64,000 nt of DNA, taken from Micrasema longulum (Eukaryota; Arthropoda; Insecta; Trichoptera; Brachycentridae). Positions 1 to 11,697 of the stretch are shown here, piece after piece. A program made the translations under genes and the position numbers. The DNA is taken from contig JAGVSM010003694.1 of the NCBI GenBank assembly GCA_022494885.1, positions 91,366 to 155,365 on the forward strand. Reading direction: 5' to 3'. Below the pieces are notes generated by a model. That model made no database searches, was not told the origin of the DNA, and was given only the letters and a program-made list of their open reading frames with translations. Within the stretch, counting starts at the first letter, position 1. Each line of letters opens with the position of its first letter.

Positions 1-1489
1 CGCATATTGCTAACTACATACTTCCTTACAAATGCTTAGGTAAATACAGATTTTAAGAAGCTCTTTAAAAGGCTTAATATACATGAATTGCAAAATGTTT
101 TATAAAACCCTTACAAAAATTCAAAATGGCGAAGGCTGGCCTTATTATATAAAGTTTTCTGTTGGCAAAAGAAAAATAATGGCTTCTTAAGAAACTGTTG
201 AGCTGTTTACTTCTTTATTAATCTGCGTAAGTTTTGATTTAAAGTTATGTAATTAACAATTCGCAGGATTTCAAATACAAACATTTCTAATAAAGTACTC
301 CATTCTCGTGAAAACGTAGCGAGAACTTTGTATTTGTACCTACAAAATTTTGTTCGGCAAACAACGAGGGAAATTCATCTTTGTATTTTAGACAACAGCA
401 TAATAGGCAACAAACGTTAATTACACAAACTCCAGGTATAATATGGAATAATTAATAAATTTATTACCAATGTTATGAAGGAGCTTACATTACTCCTGTC
501 GGATCTTAGGGGAGTTGCGTTATTGTGTTATTGTGTATAATCTTCGGGTAAGTTCTAGAAACGTCGGACGTAGGTAAAATTCCCATCAAAATAAATAAAA
601 CCCAACAATATTTACAATCTAATAAAAACACACAAATCATTTTAAAACTAGCTCATTCGCATTCAATTGCTTGAAATTACTCCTTTGATTATGTTGCCTA
701 GGTACCTTCCGTGTTGTGGGCTTCCTTTGATTCGCTAATGAAAAGGCGGGTCCGGCTTGAAACCCTAAAGTTTTACCATCTTGTATCAACTTGCACACGG
801 TAGCTTGGAACTTGTAACAATAGCGCGGCGAGAACTACAGATGTATGAGGGGTAAGGTAGAATTTTATGAGGATCACTACAGATTAATCAAATACCTTGT
901 TTTTCTACCTATAAATTTCGTTTAAAAATTGGTTTCTCTTAATGTTATTCAATTTTAAATTTTATCCATTTCTAATAAAGTCCATAAAATCTAACACAAA
1001 GTGTCTCGAAAACAATCTATAAAAAATCTGATGTGAAGAAATGCATTTTTTTCCATAATAATAAAACAAAGTGAAACTAAGTATTTAAATTTAATTTTTT
1101 CATGACAATTTTAATAATAAAGTAACGACGTATTACTGCAAATTTTAAAATTCTTTTTTTAGTTACAAAAAAAAATGTTTCTGTGTACTCCAATGTAGTG
1201 GAGATTCAATACTATTATTATTAAACTACTCGTAACGTACGTCTTGGACTAATTTTATATTAAGTAAGAATGGGACAAATTCTGAACGTCAACTTCAAAA
1301 AGATTTTACGCAACTCTTAAAATAGTTCTACGATAATGGTCTAATAATGACATATGAATTTCAACAAAACAAGGGGACTGTATATTGCTTCGTCTCGTAT
1401 TTAGGTACAGCAGAAAATATTAGAATTTAAATATTAAGTGCATCTTTATATTGAACACTTAGGTAGTATAACATGTTAATGTAAGATCT
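1..1489. other. A/T-rich DNA, no gene seen
   Basis: I see no coding region, RNA gene or recognisable repeat here. Composition is strongly A/T-rich with scattered poly(A) and poly(T) runs. A somewhat less A/T-rich patch lies near 690-860. Confidence 0.5.
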
Positions 1490-1680
1490 TAAAAATTAAA
1501 AGCGATTGCAAATACCTTGACTCAACATTCAACAGAAATTTTGAGTTTAAAAAACATATAATTATTATTTGCACGAGGCTTTGAGTTTTAATTATAAAAT
1601 TTCATCAGTTGAAGAATGTAATAATAAGGTTTGTTTTTGCTCTTTACTATGAAGCAGTTTTCTGGGTTAAATCAGGATAA
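1490..1680 (+). mobile_element. LINE-h fragment (reverse transcriptase C-terminal side)
   Basis: A short decayed non-LTR retrotransposon piece. The stretch beginning gattgcaaataccttg, followed by caacattcaacagaa and later gcacgaggct, matches the minus-strand LINE-h at 35345-35995 almost word for word. There the equivalent text encodes a YLGSTFD motif, the K/DYLG region that follows the catalytic domain in non-LTR reverse transcriptases. Here the frame is broken within a few codons. The similarity to 35.9 kb is visible directly; assignment to a non-LTR element follows from the motif. The 3' end is not clear. Confidence 0.5.
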
Positions 1681-2314
1681 AAAAAAATCTGTTACACGTT
1701 ATAAAATTACATTTTCAAAGAAGTTAATGTTATTTAATAAAAAATATATATTATAAAAAAAGATTTAAGACTAGATCTAACTAGGACCATTCAACGATTT
1801 TGTTTTCTTAGTTCAGTTATTAGTACCCTTATTTTACTAGGTATTTTAAGGATTATTAATAAATAAAAACCTTACAGTCTAAAGGAAGACACCAAGTCAC
1901 TATAACCACCCCTAATGGACCAAAGTAACGCTAAACAATGTGTCTTGACCCACTCACTTAGGGGATCGTACTCCAAAGACCGAACATCTTGCGTGATGAA
2001 AATTAAACGAACTCTTGGAATTCGCGCTGTAAAGCTCATATATTTCTATTATGCCCATTCCACATAAACGATGGCCTGTAATTTGTGTAACCGGCCCTAA
2101 CTTGACATTAGACTTCCCTTTGACTTAAACAAACCCCTTAAACCGAATACTTAGTAAGTTACACACCTTTGATACTGGAGTAATTATTATTAAAACATTA
2201 TCACCAATCTTTCATAAATTCTCGTAAAATTATCGTGTGAGATAATAAATAACATTTGGATGAAATCAAAGAATATAAATAATTATTCATTTTATTAGGT
2301 AAACAAACAGTATG
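1681..2314. other. Unique DNA with a GC-richer patch
   Basis: No gene seen. An AATAAATAAA run near 1857-1868 may be the tail of an old LINE insertion. Positions 1880-2160 are GC-richer and non-repetitive within the window, so this could be retained unique DNA. Confidence 0.35.
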
Positions 2315-2940
2315 TACACATATGACACCAAAACAATTATACGCTAAAGCAATACTCACTTATAGATTCAAATACTACTCTTACTCAAATGAAAGACATA
2401 ACCCCCCCGATACATCACATCCAAATAATATAATCACTAGATCCTCAACACATAGACAACTTAAAAAAATACAAACTAATACCACTTTCGGACAAAGGGA
2501 TTTTGAGTATTATTCAATTAAAATCTATAACTTACTTCCACTATCTATTAAAGCAATTAGTAATGAGAAAATGTTTAAAAAGGCTATAAAAAAATGGATA
2601 GTGGAGCTAGGTAGAAGTAAAATGGATTGTATCATTCGCCTATACCAATACTGATTCAACTGCTTCACAACTGTATAGCTTATGTTAGGTTTTTGTTATT
2701 TTCATTGTGTGTTTTGTAATATAAGTGATATAGATGTACATAAATACCTTGTTTTTTAAACTGTCTGAATATTTGTGAATTATGTTTGTTTTTTAAGTTA
2801 GTCTTCTTTGTTCATTCTCAAATATTATTTCAAAAAACTAAATTGTTAAGTGTCTTTGGCACGGAAAACCCCAGTGAGGTCACATTATTTTTATTATTAA
2901 TTATAGTTTGTAAGTGAAAAATATAAATAAATAAATAAAA
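2315..2940 (+). mobile_element. LINE-a 3' end, 5'-truncated, with C-terminal ORF (2322-2654)
   Basis: The 3' part of a non-LTR retrotransposon. The 110-residue ORF at 2322-2654 ends with YYSIKIYNLLPLSIK and KKAIKKWIVELG, matching the C-terminus of the longer LINE-a copy at 32333-33545 (YYSVKVYNLLPLSIR, KIAIKKWIVEVG). Both copies share a 3' untranslated block containing ggcacggNANaccccagtgag, here at about 2858-2878, and this copy ends in an (AATA)n tail near 2928-2940. The catalytic RT region is missing, which is typical 5' truncation of target-primed insertions. This tail domain has no enzymatic motif I can point to. I place it in the Jockey/CR1 group with low certainty. Confidence 0.75.
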
Positions 2941-4030
2941 TATATTGCCAATTTCTTTGTATATTAGTGTAAGAAACTCGTGCACACACTAAAAAAATTG
3001 TTTACACTTAATACAATAATTTAAATTATGTTAAATATAATAAATGTAAAAGAAACGAAATGAAAAAATATGTATATAATAATAATAATAAAGTTAAATA
3101 TCTGTTTCTCTCTAAATTTGAATAAATTTGTAGTTTACTAACATAAAAATATGGTACCTTCGTTAACAACATTTTAAACTTAATTAATTTTTTTTTTTCA
3201 AGTTTAAGAAGAAAAAAATGGGTGAGTATTTTTAATTTAGAGACAGACATAATAATATCTAGTTGGCCAAACAGTTCATTTTTCTAGTTGAAAAATTTGC
3301 GTTCACATTGGAATTAGAATTTAACATAATTTTGAAGTTATGGAGTGAGGAGAGAACATGCTGTGAGTATATAAAAATGACTAGGATGACTATTGATTTA
3401 GAAAATAACAAATTTATTGCTGCAAATATTGATTTTAACACTAATTTGTTTATCTCGCCGATGTAGCAAATTTGAATAATTTTAAAACTTGTTATTACTT
3501 GTTTATCATAAAACTTAGCGGTAAGAACTTGTATTCGTAATAGTGGAAACAATGTCAACCCTTTCTTGAACATTGTCCACCCTTCTTTACATCCCCCTCT
3601 CTTTAAGAGTCTTCCACCATCCCCTCTCTCTACCTCCACCCTTACCCATGCCGGACCTCGTCTCTAACTTTACTTTTAATAGTTAGAGTAAATGGGCACT
3701 TGCTTACATTTCTAGGTAGTAATTTGAAGGCCCCACTATTAAATTTGCGCAGCGACTGTTGGCTTGATAATTAAGGTCAGAAGGTACAATTACCTATTTG
3801 TCATTAGCAATTAATTGCCTTGAAGTTAATATTCAGTGTTTAATTTCAAAAGTTTAAATTAACTGTTTTAAATTATGTACTGTGAATTCTTACTGCGAAC
3901 AAAACTTAAAGTTTTGTTCTTAATGAATGCGTAAATATAATTACTATTTAAAGCATTAGCTTTAGGTTAAACCTTTCAACTTATGTTAGTTAATATATAT
4001 AATATATAATGTCATACTGATGTTTTACGT
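2941..4030. other. A/T-rich DNA, no gene seen
   Basis: Short ORFs on both strands look like chance reading frames in low-complexity sequence. A pyrimidine-rich stretch occurs near 3570-3650 and a less A/T-rich stretch at 3640-3800. No repeat family recognised. Confidence 0.4.
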
Positions 4031-4066
4031 TTACCGACTTCGTGATCTACCCGTCTCTTCGTCAGA
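4031..4066 (-). repeat. Hammerhead-like PLE terminal-repeat relic
   Basis: Read on the minus strand this contains CTGACGA followed by AGAGAC and a degraded copy of the GUCUCGAAAC side. It matches the better arms at 34.2 and 34.5 kb. The core CUGACGA is intact but the second strand of stem II and the GAAA are mutated, so it cannot fold as a hammerhead. Probably a dead fragment of a Penelope-like terminal repeat. Confidence 0.35.
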
Positions 4067-4435
4067 ACTTTCACTAGATTATTATGTAAATACTAAAATA
4101 CACTGTCACCTCGATATATATGCACAGGTTACAGGACGCGACAACCACCGGTTCTAAACATGCATTAATTGCATTCGATTATTAATCAGCTTCCCTACTT
4201 TTTGAAGAGGTTCCAACACTTTAAGGTGTCGTTGTATTTTAGTATGATGAAAATGACATCAACTCTGATGATGAACGTTGTTATGTGATCTGAAGCATCA
4301 AAAATCGTACGAACAACCCACGGCATGATAACCCAGAAAAAGTCATCATGCATATAATGTTTATTTAGCTTAACTTTTCATAATAATGATTGCATTTTTA
4401 AAAATACTTGCATTAAAAAATCACAGTATTCACAT

Positions 4436-4500
4436 GAAACGGCTTGCCAGGAATCAAACCTTGTATCGTATGGCAGCCAAACAAGCTGTTTATGTTTTTC
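4436..4500 (-). mobile_element. Possible tRNA-derived SINE fragment
   Basis: The minus strand holds GGTTTGATTCC, a good match to a tRNA gene box B (GWTCRANNC type), preceded by an anticodon-arm-like stretch. No box A or tail survives clearly. It could be a SINE-A or SINE-B scrap. Confidence 0.25.
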
Positions 4501-5790
4501 GTTGTCTTTTTTTTTGAGTTTCCGAAAAAACCTTAATATGTATTCCCACTTACACCACCCTGTTTAGCGGGCAAAAGTTTTTATTCGGTGATGAATATTG
4601 AGTTTTTTTTAGGTACATCGTAATTTATAACATACAAATTATTTTTGTTCATCTTTTTGAAAAATGTGTTTACACTTTGAGTATTTCTGAATTGTTGATC
4701 TTACTGTCTCCTTTGTATTTTATTTTTACTTCTCTTCATTCTTTTTTTTATTGTACTTCCCTTTTTCACACTTCAGTATTTATAAATTGTTGGTTAATTG
4801 TGATTTTTAATTTATTTTTTAATCTTATTTTTTTATAAAAAAAACTGACTATTAACTTAAATGTATACATTAATACAATAAGATTGGTAATTTTACTCAA
4901 ATTTTTCTACTGAAATTTGTATTACTGCGAAAATTGCTTTATTGAAATTTTATCAACTACCTTTAGTTTAAAATCTTCTCCTTATATTGCTTTTTCAAAA
5001 TTTCAATATTACTTGCTTTACCTGTTATTCTTTCTTTTTTCTCTGCTGCATTGACATGTTATTATATTTTTAAACTACTTTTAATTACTTATATTGTGTA
5101 TGTATATAAAATCAATATATTGCTGTTCTTACTATGTGTCATTAATTTTGAAGATGTTTTTAAATTGACATAAATTTATTTTCTTATTTAAAGATTCTTC
5201 TCATCGTTTCTTTGAATCCCTTAAAATATGTTTGTGTAAATTTATGTTTTTCCTTTTTAAAACAATTGTTTTTGATATTTTATTTTATTTTTACATCTGA
5301 GCATGTTTTTCATTCTTTATTTTAATTTTTAACTTTTGATTACTTTTACAAATTTTCTTCATTTTTTTACATTAATTTTATTTTTTTAACAACTTCTATT
5401 TATGTTTATTTTCCTTCTCTTTTTTAAACTTTAATTAATAACCTTACATATAATTACTGTATAATATGGAAACTTCACTGGTTAACTTCATTAGAGTTAA
5501 GTCTAACTGTGTAAAATATAAAACTTTGTAACTGTACTGTATGTTTCCTAAATAATAAAAAAAATATTTTGTAGAATTCATTATTCTCTTTACATGTAAA
5601 AAAGACAAAGAGCCGTATAATTGAATAAAATGTAAAATTTGTACGTTGTAAAAAAAAACGATATCACAACTTCGTGACAATAAATCCAAAACAAAATAAT
5701 GTTAGTTCTATTAACATAATCACCAAAGCGGAATTTAATTTAGAAAATTCTGTGGAATTATTAAACTATGAATTAGTTTTCCTTGGGAGG
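4501..5790. other. T-rich low-complexity DNA
   Basis: A long pyrimidine-biased, T-rich stretch (strongest 4590-5430) without genes or clear repeats. ORFs reported by simple translation here are chance frames. Confidence 0.45.
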
Positions 5791-5810
5791 CGATAATACA
5801 TTAACAGTAA

Positions 5811-6100
5811 TGCGGCCTTTGTAAAAGTCTAACATCTTGTAATTATCTTAAGGCGCCGCCCATCCTAACCCCCGCCCCCCGGTTGGGCCCTGCGATCCGC
5901 CCACGGGAGTTAGAACCTGCTCTCCCTGAGTCGGAATAAGGTGACATTCTTGACCCTTGGATCCTCGGATCCACGGAGACCTTGCACGTGTCTTTAAATA
6001 GTTTTAATACTGAAATTAACGGATTTGGGCCCGAAATTAACGCTTGTAGGAAATACTTAGAAAGTTTAATGGTCAAATTCTTAAGTCGTTCGGCGTTTAA
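5811..6100. other. GC-rich unique island
   Basis: A sharp local rise in G+C (highest 5850-5990), with CCGCCC-type and GGATCC/CGGATCC words in an otherwise A/T-rich setting. A 77-codon minus-strand frame is rich in G, R and P and looks like a composition effect, not a protein. This may be a conserved regulatory sequence or the remnant of a promoter-type island. Confidence 0.35.
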
Positions 6101-6274
6101 AATTACACTCCGTAAACAAATATAATACGTCTGATTTTGTAAATTATATTTTTAACTTACTACACATCAATGGGACTTTTTTATATCAATCAATATATTT
6201 TTCTAAAAACCTAACTTTATTAATATAGTTATTAAAATAATATTTGATAAAAAGAACATACATTTAAATTTGTT

Positions 6275-6800
6275 ATAACAGAGAGGGAAACCTTTCTGAA
6301 GACGGGAATATGGAAGTCTAGGTACTTACAGGGCTTATGACCTGTCATTGGCTGGTTTAAATAGCTACTTTACACAATGTGTAACATTCACGATTCTGCC
6401 TATGTTTGAACATCTGAATTTCCTCAACTCTTCCATCTGTTGACTTTTGTGAAGTAAAAGAGCTAAAACCTTAATCATGCGTGTGAGATTCATCCGGCTG
6501 AACCAATTCACCTACTAGGCAACGCCTGAAAATAATTTTCCAATTTAGTAAACTTCCTATTTTACAAAAGTCAACAGATGGAAGAGTTGAGGAAATTTGG
6601 ATGTTCAAACATAGGCAGAATGTTAAATGTTACACAATGTGTAAAATGGCCACTCTAACTAGCCAACGACAGGTTATAAGCCCTGTAAGTGCCTGGACTC
6701 CCATATTCTCTTCTCGAAAATGTTTTCCCTCTCTGTTGCAATAAATTTAAATATAAACAACTCCCTAGGGAGAAAATCTAGCCAGTCTGCAAGCATTTGG
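6275..6800. repeat. Family F foldback element (inverted dimer), copy F1
   Basis: The left arm (about 6280-6470) and right arm (about 6560-6750) are inverted copies of each other over roughly 190 bp. Landmarks in the left arm are gacctgtcattggctgg, ttacacaatgtgtaa and catctgttgac; the right arm holds their complements in reverse order. Between the arms lies a spacer with taggcaacgcctgaaaa, and 6762-6810 resembles the unit's other end. The same unit occurs at 22.2, 48.4, 53.2-54.0, 55.1 and 57.2 kb. No ORF is present, so it is a non-autonomous element moved by something else. Confidence 0.7.
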
Positions 6801-7607
6801 CATATTCAAAACATTATTGAACATACATTTAATACATAAATTGTATGACAATAACTAATGATTCGTTTAAAAATCCAATTTAATAATCAAAAAACATTGA
6901 TGTTTGTGTTTTGATATTTCATTTATTTATACGAGCAGTGGCGGTATTTCCATAGAAGCCCATAAGCCGGGCTTGCCTATAAATTTTATTTCAAAATTAC
7001 CGAATCTGGACCAAACGCTTAAAAATAATTCATTTCGTTGTTTAAATTTCGCGCCGCATGAGAATTAGAGATCTGTTCGACGTTGGTACTGTTCGCATCC
7101 CGAGATCCGAACCGCATGAAATCTGTGTGCGCGAACGACACTATGTCCTCTTATCTTGCTCACGCACGTGGGCTTCTTATGGGGCTTATTTCACGGCGCA
7201 ACTCGCATGTGATGCAGACAGTAAACTCATCAAATGTTTGTATGTATATGTTGAGTTTTATATGGGAATCTGAAGCCAGCTTCTTTAAGGTAAAGTTAGC
7301 AGAGAGCGCCTCTCGTATTTCGTATCGAACAAACTTTACGATTGTTTATTATGCTCTTTTTTACGGAATTTGATAATTTTAAACGGTTTTTTTTATCTTA
7401 ATTGTATAAAGACCCGTACTGGTTAAAATTTACGATAATTTACTTCATTTTGTGCAAACGTCATATATAAAATGAATTTGGAGATGGCCGACGTTTCTTT
7501 TTTATTTGCCTATCTACTTTCCTTTTCCTATATCTTAAATCAATTATAATTTAAATTTATGTATCTATGGGTTCCGATGACTATTATTCAACTCTACGTA
7601 CGCTATA
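6801..7607. other. Mixed DNA; possible element end near 6945
   Basis: Text around 6945-6980 (cagtggcggtatttcc) resembles the terminal word seen at the ends of some insect hAT-type elements, but I could not find a matching inverted end. Positions 7050-7330 are GC-richer with two overlapping ORFs that have no recognisable motif. Nothing firm is annotated. Confidence 0.25.
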
Positions 7608-7777
7608 TTATATTGATGTTACTTATTGGTAATGTTGATATTTGAGGAATTCCTTTATTTAAAAGTATATTGTGTTTTCTTTATTTCGTTTATTATATTG
7701 ATGTTACTTATTGGTAATGTTGATATTTGAGAAATTCCTTTATATAAAATTATATTGTGTTTTCTTTATTTCGTTTA
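7608..7777. repeat. 85-bp tandem duplication, two copies
   Basis: Two head-to-tail copies of an 85-bp unit (7608-7692 and 7693-7777), differing at about three positions by eye. Both begin ttatattgatgttac. The near identity in otherwise heavily diverged DNA points to a recent duplication. No coding content. Confidence 0.85.
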
Positions 7778-7917
7778 TTTGAACAACCTCAAAAAGATTA
7801 TCCTATGCATATTTAAAAAAATATTGTTATTCGTCATAATATGCCGTTTGGATGCTTTGTAGACTGTACAACTGTAGTGAAGAAAGCTCACATCATGTTT
7901 TTACACAAATGAATTTA

Positions 7918-8165
7918 TCATCATTCCTTTTCCGCGCCTAATAGTGCATAGAGTACTGCAATCGCAGTGTGTCTTGATCATTTTTGCTACATAAAGGTAA
8001 GATGATCAGTCTTACGCTTCAAGTACCAGTCCAGGGACTATGACACATTCTAGTGTAAAAACACCTTTTTAAATAAATATTTCATATCAACTATGTCGGG
8101 AATCGAACCGAGACCTTTTACATGGTAGGTAAATGCGCTGGCCACTATACTATGAGGCTGTCAGA
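7918..8165 (-). mobile_element. SINE-B, near full length
   Basis: A tRNA-derived SINE on the minus strand. The tRNA-like head (8085-8165) has box A text TAGTATAGTGGCCAGCGC and box B GGTTCGATTCC, as needed for RNA polymerase III. The body holds the family signature CGTAAGACTGATCATC and the tail ends toward 7918 with a GCGCGGAAAAGGAATGA-type stretch. It would be mobilised by a LINE reverse transcriptase in trans. About a dozen copies of the family occur in the window in both orientations. Confidence 0.8.
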
Positions 8166-8819
8166 GAATTACACCACATGTGAATTAAAAAAATATATAT
8201 ATGGGCTTGCCTTACTCGTAAACCCTAGGCACGCTACCGTATACGAGTAAATATTAATATAAAATTACGATGGTTTGAAAGGCACTACAATTCGATCACT
8301 ATAACAATGCCCTGTAAAAACAAGAATATTTATATCAGTCAAAAAAAATATATCTGATGTTCATAACCGTAGGCAAAACTTTCCTTTTCCAAATTTAATG
8401 CTAGATCGGCCCTCATGCATTACCACTTATTTGCATCCATCTAATTTAAGTTAACTGTTATTTATAAAGTAATTGAATGTTATTATGTATTTGGATATTC
8501 TTTCTTTTGTTTGTTTAACGCCAACAGAGAAGCCCAAACGGAATTTTTTATTATTATTCTAGATTCGTAAGTAGACATTAAAAACCTGTATTTATGGTTC
8601 CGTGTTCTTAAATCACACTTTGACCAATTTATTTCAATTTAGTCAATACGGGTAAATTGAAAAAATAATTTATTTTATTTACAATTGAAATTGTTTTTTT
8701 TTCAGTTTATTTTTCTAACTTTTTAAACAAGGCTGTTGGCATGTTATTTGTCAGGGTGGGTAAACAAACGTAACATCTAAATGGTTTTAACGAATAAAGG
8801 TTCTGTGAAATAGATAACA

Positions 8820-9480
8820 TCGGTCATCTCCGTCAACGATTCGGGTTTATTAATCTAGAAGTCTGCGCTCCTCCGGACAAATTGAACCGATATATTTGTG
8901 TCAAAAAAGATTATTATACAAACAAACATTTTCGTCGAGCAAACTCCATCAGGGCCTATATAAATCATCCATCTCCGTCCATAAATCTTACCGGACCGTA
9001 CTGGCCCGAACTACATAATGAGCAATCCTTTCAGTGGGCATTTATCAGCTGCCGACCGCAAATATATAGCGATGGACCAAATCCCGTATCATCCGGGAAA
9101 TTTATCGGTCATCTAGAAAGCTGGGCACACAAGAGTCCGAGCCACTAAAAGGTAAACCGAAGTCCAATAATCCTAATTGATAACCGGTCCTCACTCCCCT
9201 TATATCGATAATATTAACTATTACTGGGAAATCTCCAAACCTAATATTGGCCCACGTCTTATGGTATCCGCCGCAGATCGGTTCGACTTGCAGATTCGGC
9301 AAATATCGGCATATCGCTGAGAGTTTAGCCCCCGTCAAGGCGGCCCTTTTCCGATTATAGCTTACATAAACACTCTATCCATTATGTTTGTCCATGGCTA
9401 CCCGGCTGCCCGGCTGCCCACGCTTGTTGGTCCGGCGTGTGTTTGGATTAGGACACCGAAGGAGAAAATCTTCTTACACT
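8820..9480. other. GC-balanced unique island, candidate conserved non-coding element
   Basis: About 650 bp of unique, GC-balanced sequence flanked by A/T-rich DNA, with no repeat relatives in the window. It includes TTATCAGCTG (GATA-type site plus E-box) near 9045, further GATA-type words near 9178 and 9205, and a CCCGGCTGCCCGGCTGCCC micro-duplication near 9402. Two short ORFs lack motifs. I read it as a likely regulatory element, but conservation was not tested. Confidence 0.35.
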
Positions 9481-9624
9481 TTGGAACTTGGTCTTTTTGA
9501 TCAATTCGATTGTATTGCATAGGAAATTTAACAAATTGAGCTACTTATTTTACAGTAATTCAGAAATATACAATTAAATACAAATATCCAAATTCAATAG
9601 CAGATCAACTCACCTTTTTAACTT

Positions 9625-10030
9625 TTAAAAGACTAACAAACCATCACGCCATTTCCCCGGAGGGGTAGACAGAGAGGATAGAACGCCACACCTCTCTGTC
9701 CTGGCACACTTCCTTTGCTTACTTCACATTCATACATCTTCTCATGCACGCACGTTGATTATTCCGACTTTTCACATGACCACTTTCAAGAATTTGTTGT
9801 ACTTGGTCATGCCATGTCTTTCTCGGCCTTCCTCGACTTCTACAACCAGACACATTCGCATCATAAATCTTTTTAGCCGTTCTTTCATCATTCATTCGCT
9901 CCACATGACCGAACCATCGCAAAAGACCTTTCTTAATTTTGTCGATAATGCTTAACTCAGCCTTGCATTCTGCTCTAATTTCGACATTAGGGCACCTATC
10001 ATACATTGTTTTAAAAGATTGTGGTAAATA
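9625..10030 (-). mobile_element. LINE-b 3' end, C-terminal coding fragment
   Basis: A minus-strand fragment of a non-LTR endonuclease/reverse transcriptase polyprotein, C-terminal region only. The frame 10057-9719 reads LLRWFGHVERMNDERTAKKI, then a GRPRKTWHDQ block and MRRCMNV. After a stop at 9719 the same frame goes on with DREVWRSILSVYPSG and the 3' end ggcgtgatggtttgtta. LINE-b copies at 27.6-28.2 and 47.8-48.2 kb share these blocks. The first 20 or so codons of the reported ORF probably belong to the neighbouring family R repeat, so the LINE join is near 10030. It is non-functional because RT and endonuclease are missing. Confidence 0.75.
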
Positions 10031-10612
10031 ATCCCTTTGCGCGCGGTGATGTAACATCGTGTTACCGCTAGTAAAAGACGGAATATTCTAAAGTTTGGAC
10101 ATTTGAAAAAAAAAGAAAAACATGGAGACTACTGTTTAATAATTGTTTTTCCATAACTTATGGAAAAAAACATACAATTTAGCCCTGTTATCTAGCCCTG
10201 AGCAAAATAAATTAAAAATCACAAATACACCGCTGATGTTACGCGCGTGCATCCCCCATCATTGTCATTAAACGACTGATGACTAAATCTGTTTTATATG
10301 ACACCCACCGCAAAACACCGTCTTTGTCTTCCTGGTTATGAATTCTATCTTCGTGCTCTTTTTTGTATAAGTTATCTGTATAGATGTGTTGCTGAATAAG
10401 CGGACATTCATTCTTCGCGTAGCGAGGAAAAATATTTTTTGTATTTACATTTAGCATAGTTATACTAATTTTACTTTCCAAATCGGGTGTGAAAATGTGC
10501 ATTTGAAGATTACGGAAAATACGGATTTGTCATTAAAAAAAATAAAAGAGATATATCAAGTCTTGTGTCCTATGTCGACTAGTGTGACATCACAGCCACA
10601 CAAGAGTTAACT
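10030..10612 (-). repeat. Family R element (MITE-like), copy R1
   Basis: Read on the minus strand, this ~580-bp repeat aligns along its length with the plus-strand copy at 20515-21060 and partly with 19555-20035. Shared landmarks: gatgtcacactagtc at one end, cgaagaatgaatg and ataacttataca-type text inside, and ggtaacacgatgttacatca plus cgcgcgc at the other. The two ends carry similar inverted words (TGATGTCACA against TGATGTAACA). An 87-codon frame inside has no family motif. It is most likely a non-autonomous DNA transposon or another short interspersed repeat. Confidence 0.65.
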
Positions 10613-11039
10613 TTTATTACATTTTATTTTTTTAATAATATTACATTTTCAGTTACATTTTTATACATTCTCTCTTTTTTCTTTTTTTCTTTATTTTCTC
10701 ATCCTTTTGGCAAACTTTACAATTCTGTGTGTTATAATGTTCCTAGTTCAATACTACGGGAATTGGATATAAAAGCGGCAAAAATTAGAGCATTTAGTTG
10801 TACGGCAAAGTTTCTCGAAAACGTGTGAAAAAAAATGGTTTTAGTAAAAATGAGCTACTTCAATAATTTCATAAGTTCTTCTAAATCAACCAATGATAGA
10901 GCGTTGAAATAGATTTCCGGTTTCCGGGAAGTTAACCCACTAACCAGTACCACGTCAACTCATCGAAGAGAACTAGTGACTCCACGAGCGGAGTAATTAA
11001 AAAAATACCATACCTAAAAACCGTAGCGTTGTTAAAACG
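10613..11039. other. No gene seen
   Basis: T-rich then mixed sequence. A GC-balanced patch at 10900-11030 may belong to the LINE end that follows, but I cannot show coding content. Confidence 0.35.
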
Positions 11040-11172
11040 ATACACATATTTTTGGATTAGTTTGAAAGAAATAAATAAAACCACTGAGCTTTCTCATTGG
11101 ACTTGTTGTAACATTGTATGAGTTGTAACTATGTACTACTCGGGTGGTTTCAATAAATAAATAAATAATATC
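11040..11172 (+). mobile_element. LINE 3' end with terminal hairpin and (AATA)n tail
   Basis: Ends in an (AATA)n run at about 11153-11168. Just before it, 11136-11149 reads ACTACTCGGGTGGT, a hairpin with a 5-bp stem (one G-U pair) and a TCGG loop. This matches the pattern of other LINE ends in the window, where a small hairpin precedes the tail. The coding part is lost or unrecognisable. Confidence 0.45.
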
Positions 11173-11432
11173 ACAAAACGTAAAACTATTTTTAAATGCG
11201 TTAATCATCTTGTTTAATGAAGAATCGTCAATTTAAACGAAAACATACATAAAGCAAAACGCTTATTTTATTGATTCTGCATACAATTTTCTAAAAGAAT
11301 TCGAGGTTCTATACTTGTGAAAAAATCATAATTGGTAATTTAACATTTTAGATATAAAAAACATTATTTACTTTACTTATAACTGAGAATATAAAAAAAT
11401 TGAAAAAATTTTTTTCATTACGACTTATTTTA

Positions 11433-11697
11433 TCATCCTCATTATCATTCTCTTTCCGTATGTAATGTTGCATAAGGCACTGCATTAGTACACCAATTGC
11501 AGCGTATTGTAATAATGTTTTTTGTTACATGAAAATCAGATGATCAGTCTTACGCTTTAGGCACCATTCTAAGGACTATGATATATTCTAGCGTGAAAAC
11601 ACAATTTTTAATAAATATTTCATATCAACTATGCCGGGAATCGAATTAGAGACCTCCATCATGGTAGGCAAACCCGCCGACCATAACACCATGACTT
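11433..11697 (-). mobile_element. SINE-B, full length, diverged
   Basis: A minus-strand copy of the SINE-B family. Head near 11630-11690 with a box B-like GAATCGAATTA stretch (one end mutated), the body signature gatgatcagtcttacgc at 11539-11555, and the tail toward 11440. It has about the same length as the 7.9-kb copy. Confidence 0.7.

Noticed and set aside
3026..3639. Minus-strand ORFs near 3.0-3.6 kb
   Set aside because: Low-complexity L/F/Y/K-rich frames in A/T-rich DNA without motifs.
5843..6076. 77-residue minus-strand ORF in the GC-rich island
   Set aside because: Residue bias (G, R, P) follows from base composition; no motif, no start context.
6945..7380. hAT-type transposon with start near cagtggcggtatttcc
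   Set aside because: No matching inverted terminus, no transposase frame and no 8-bp duplication could be found; the similarity at 8200 kb-scale text (gggcttgcct) is too short.
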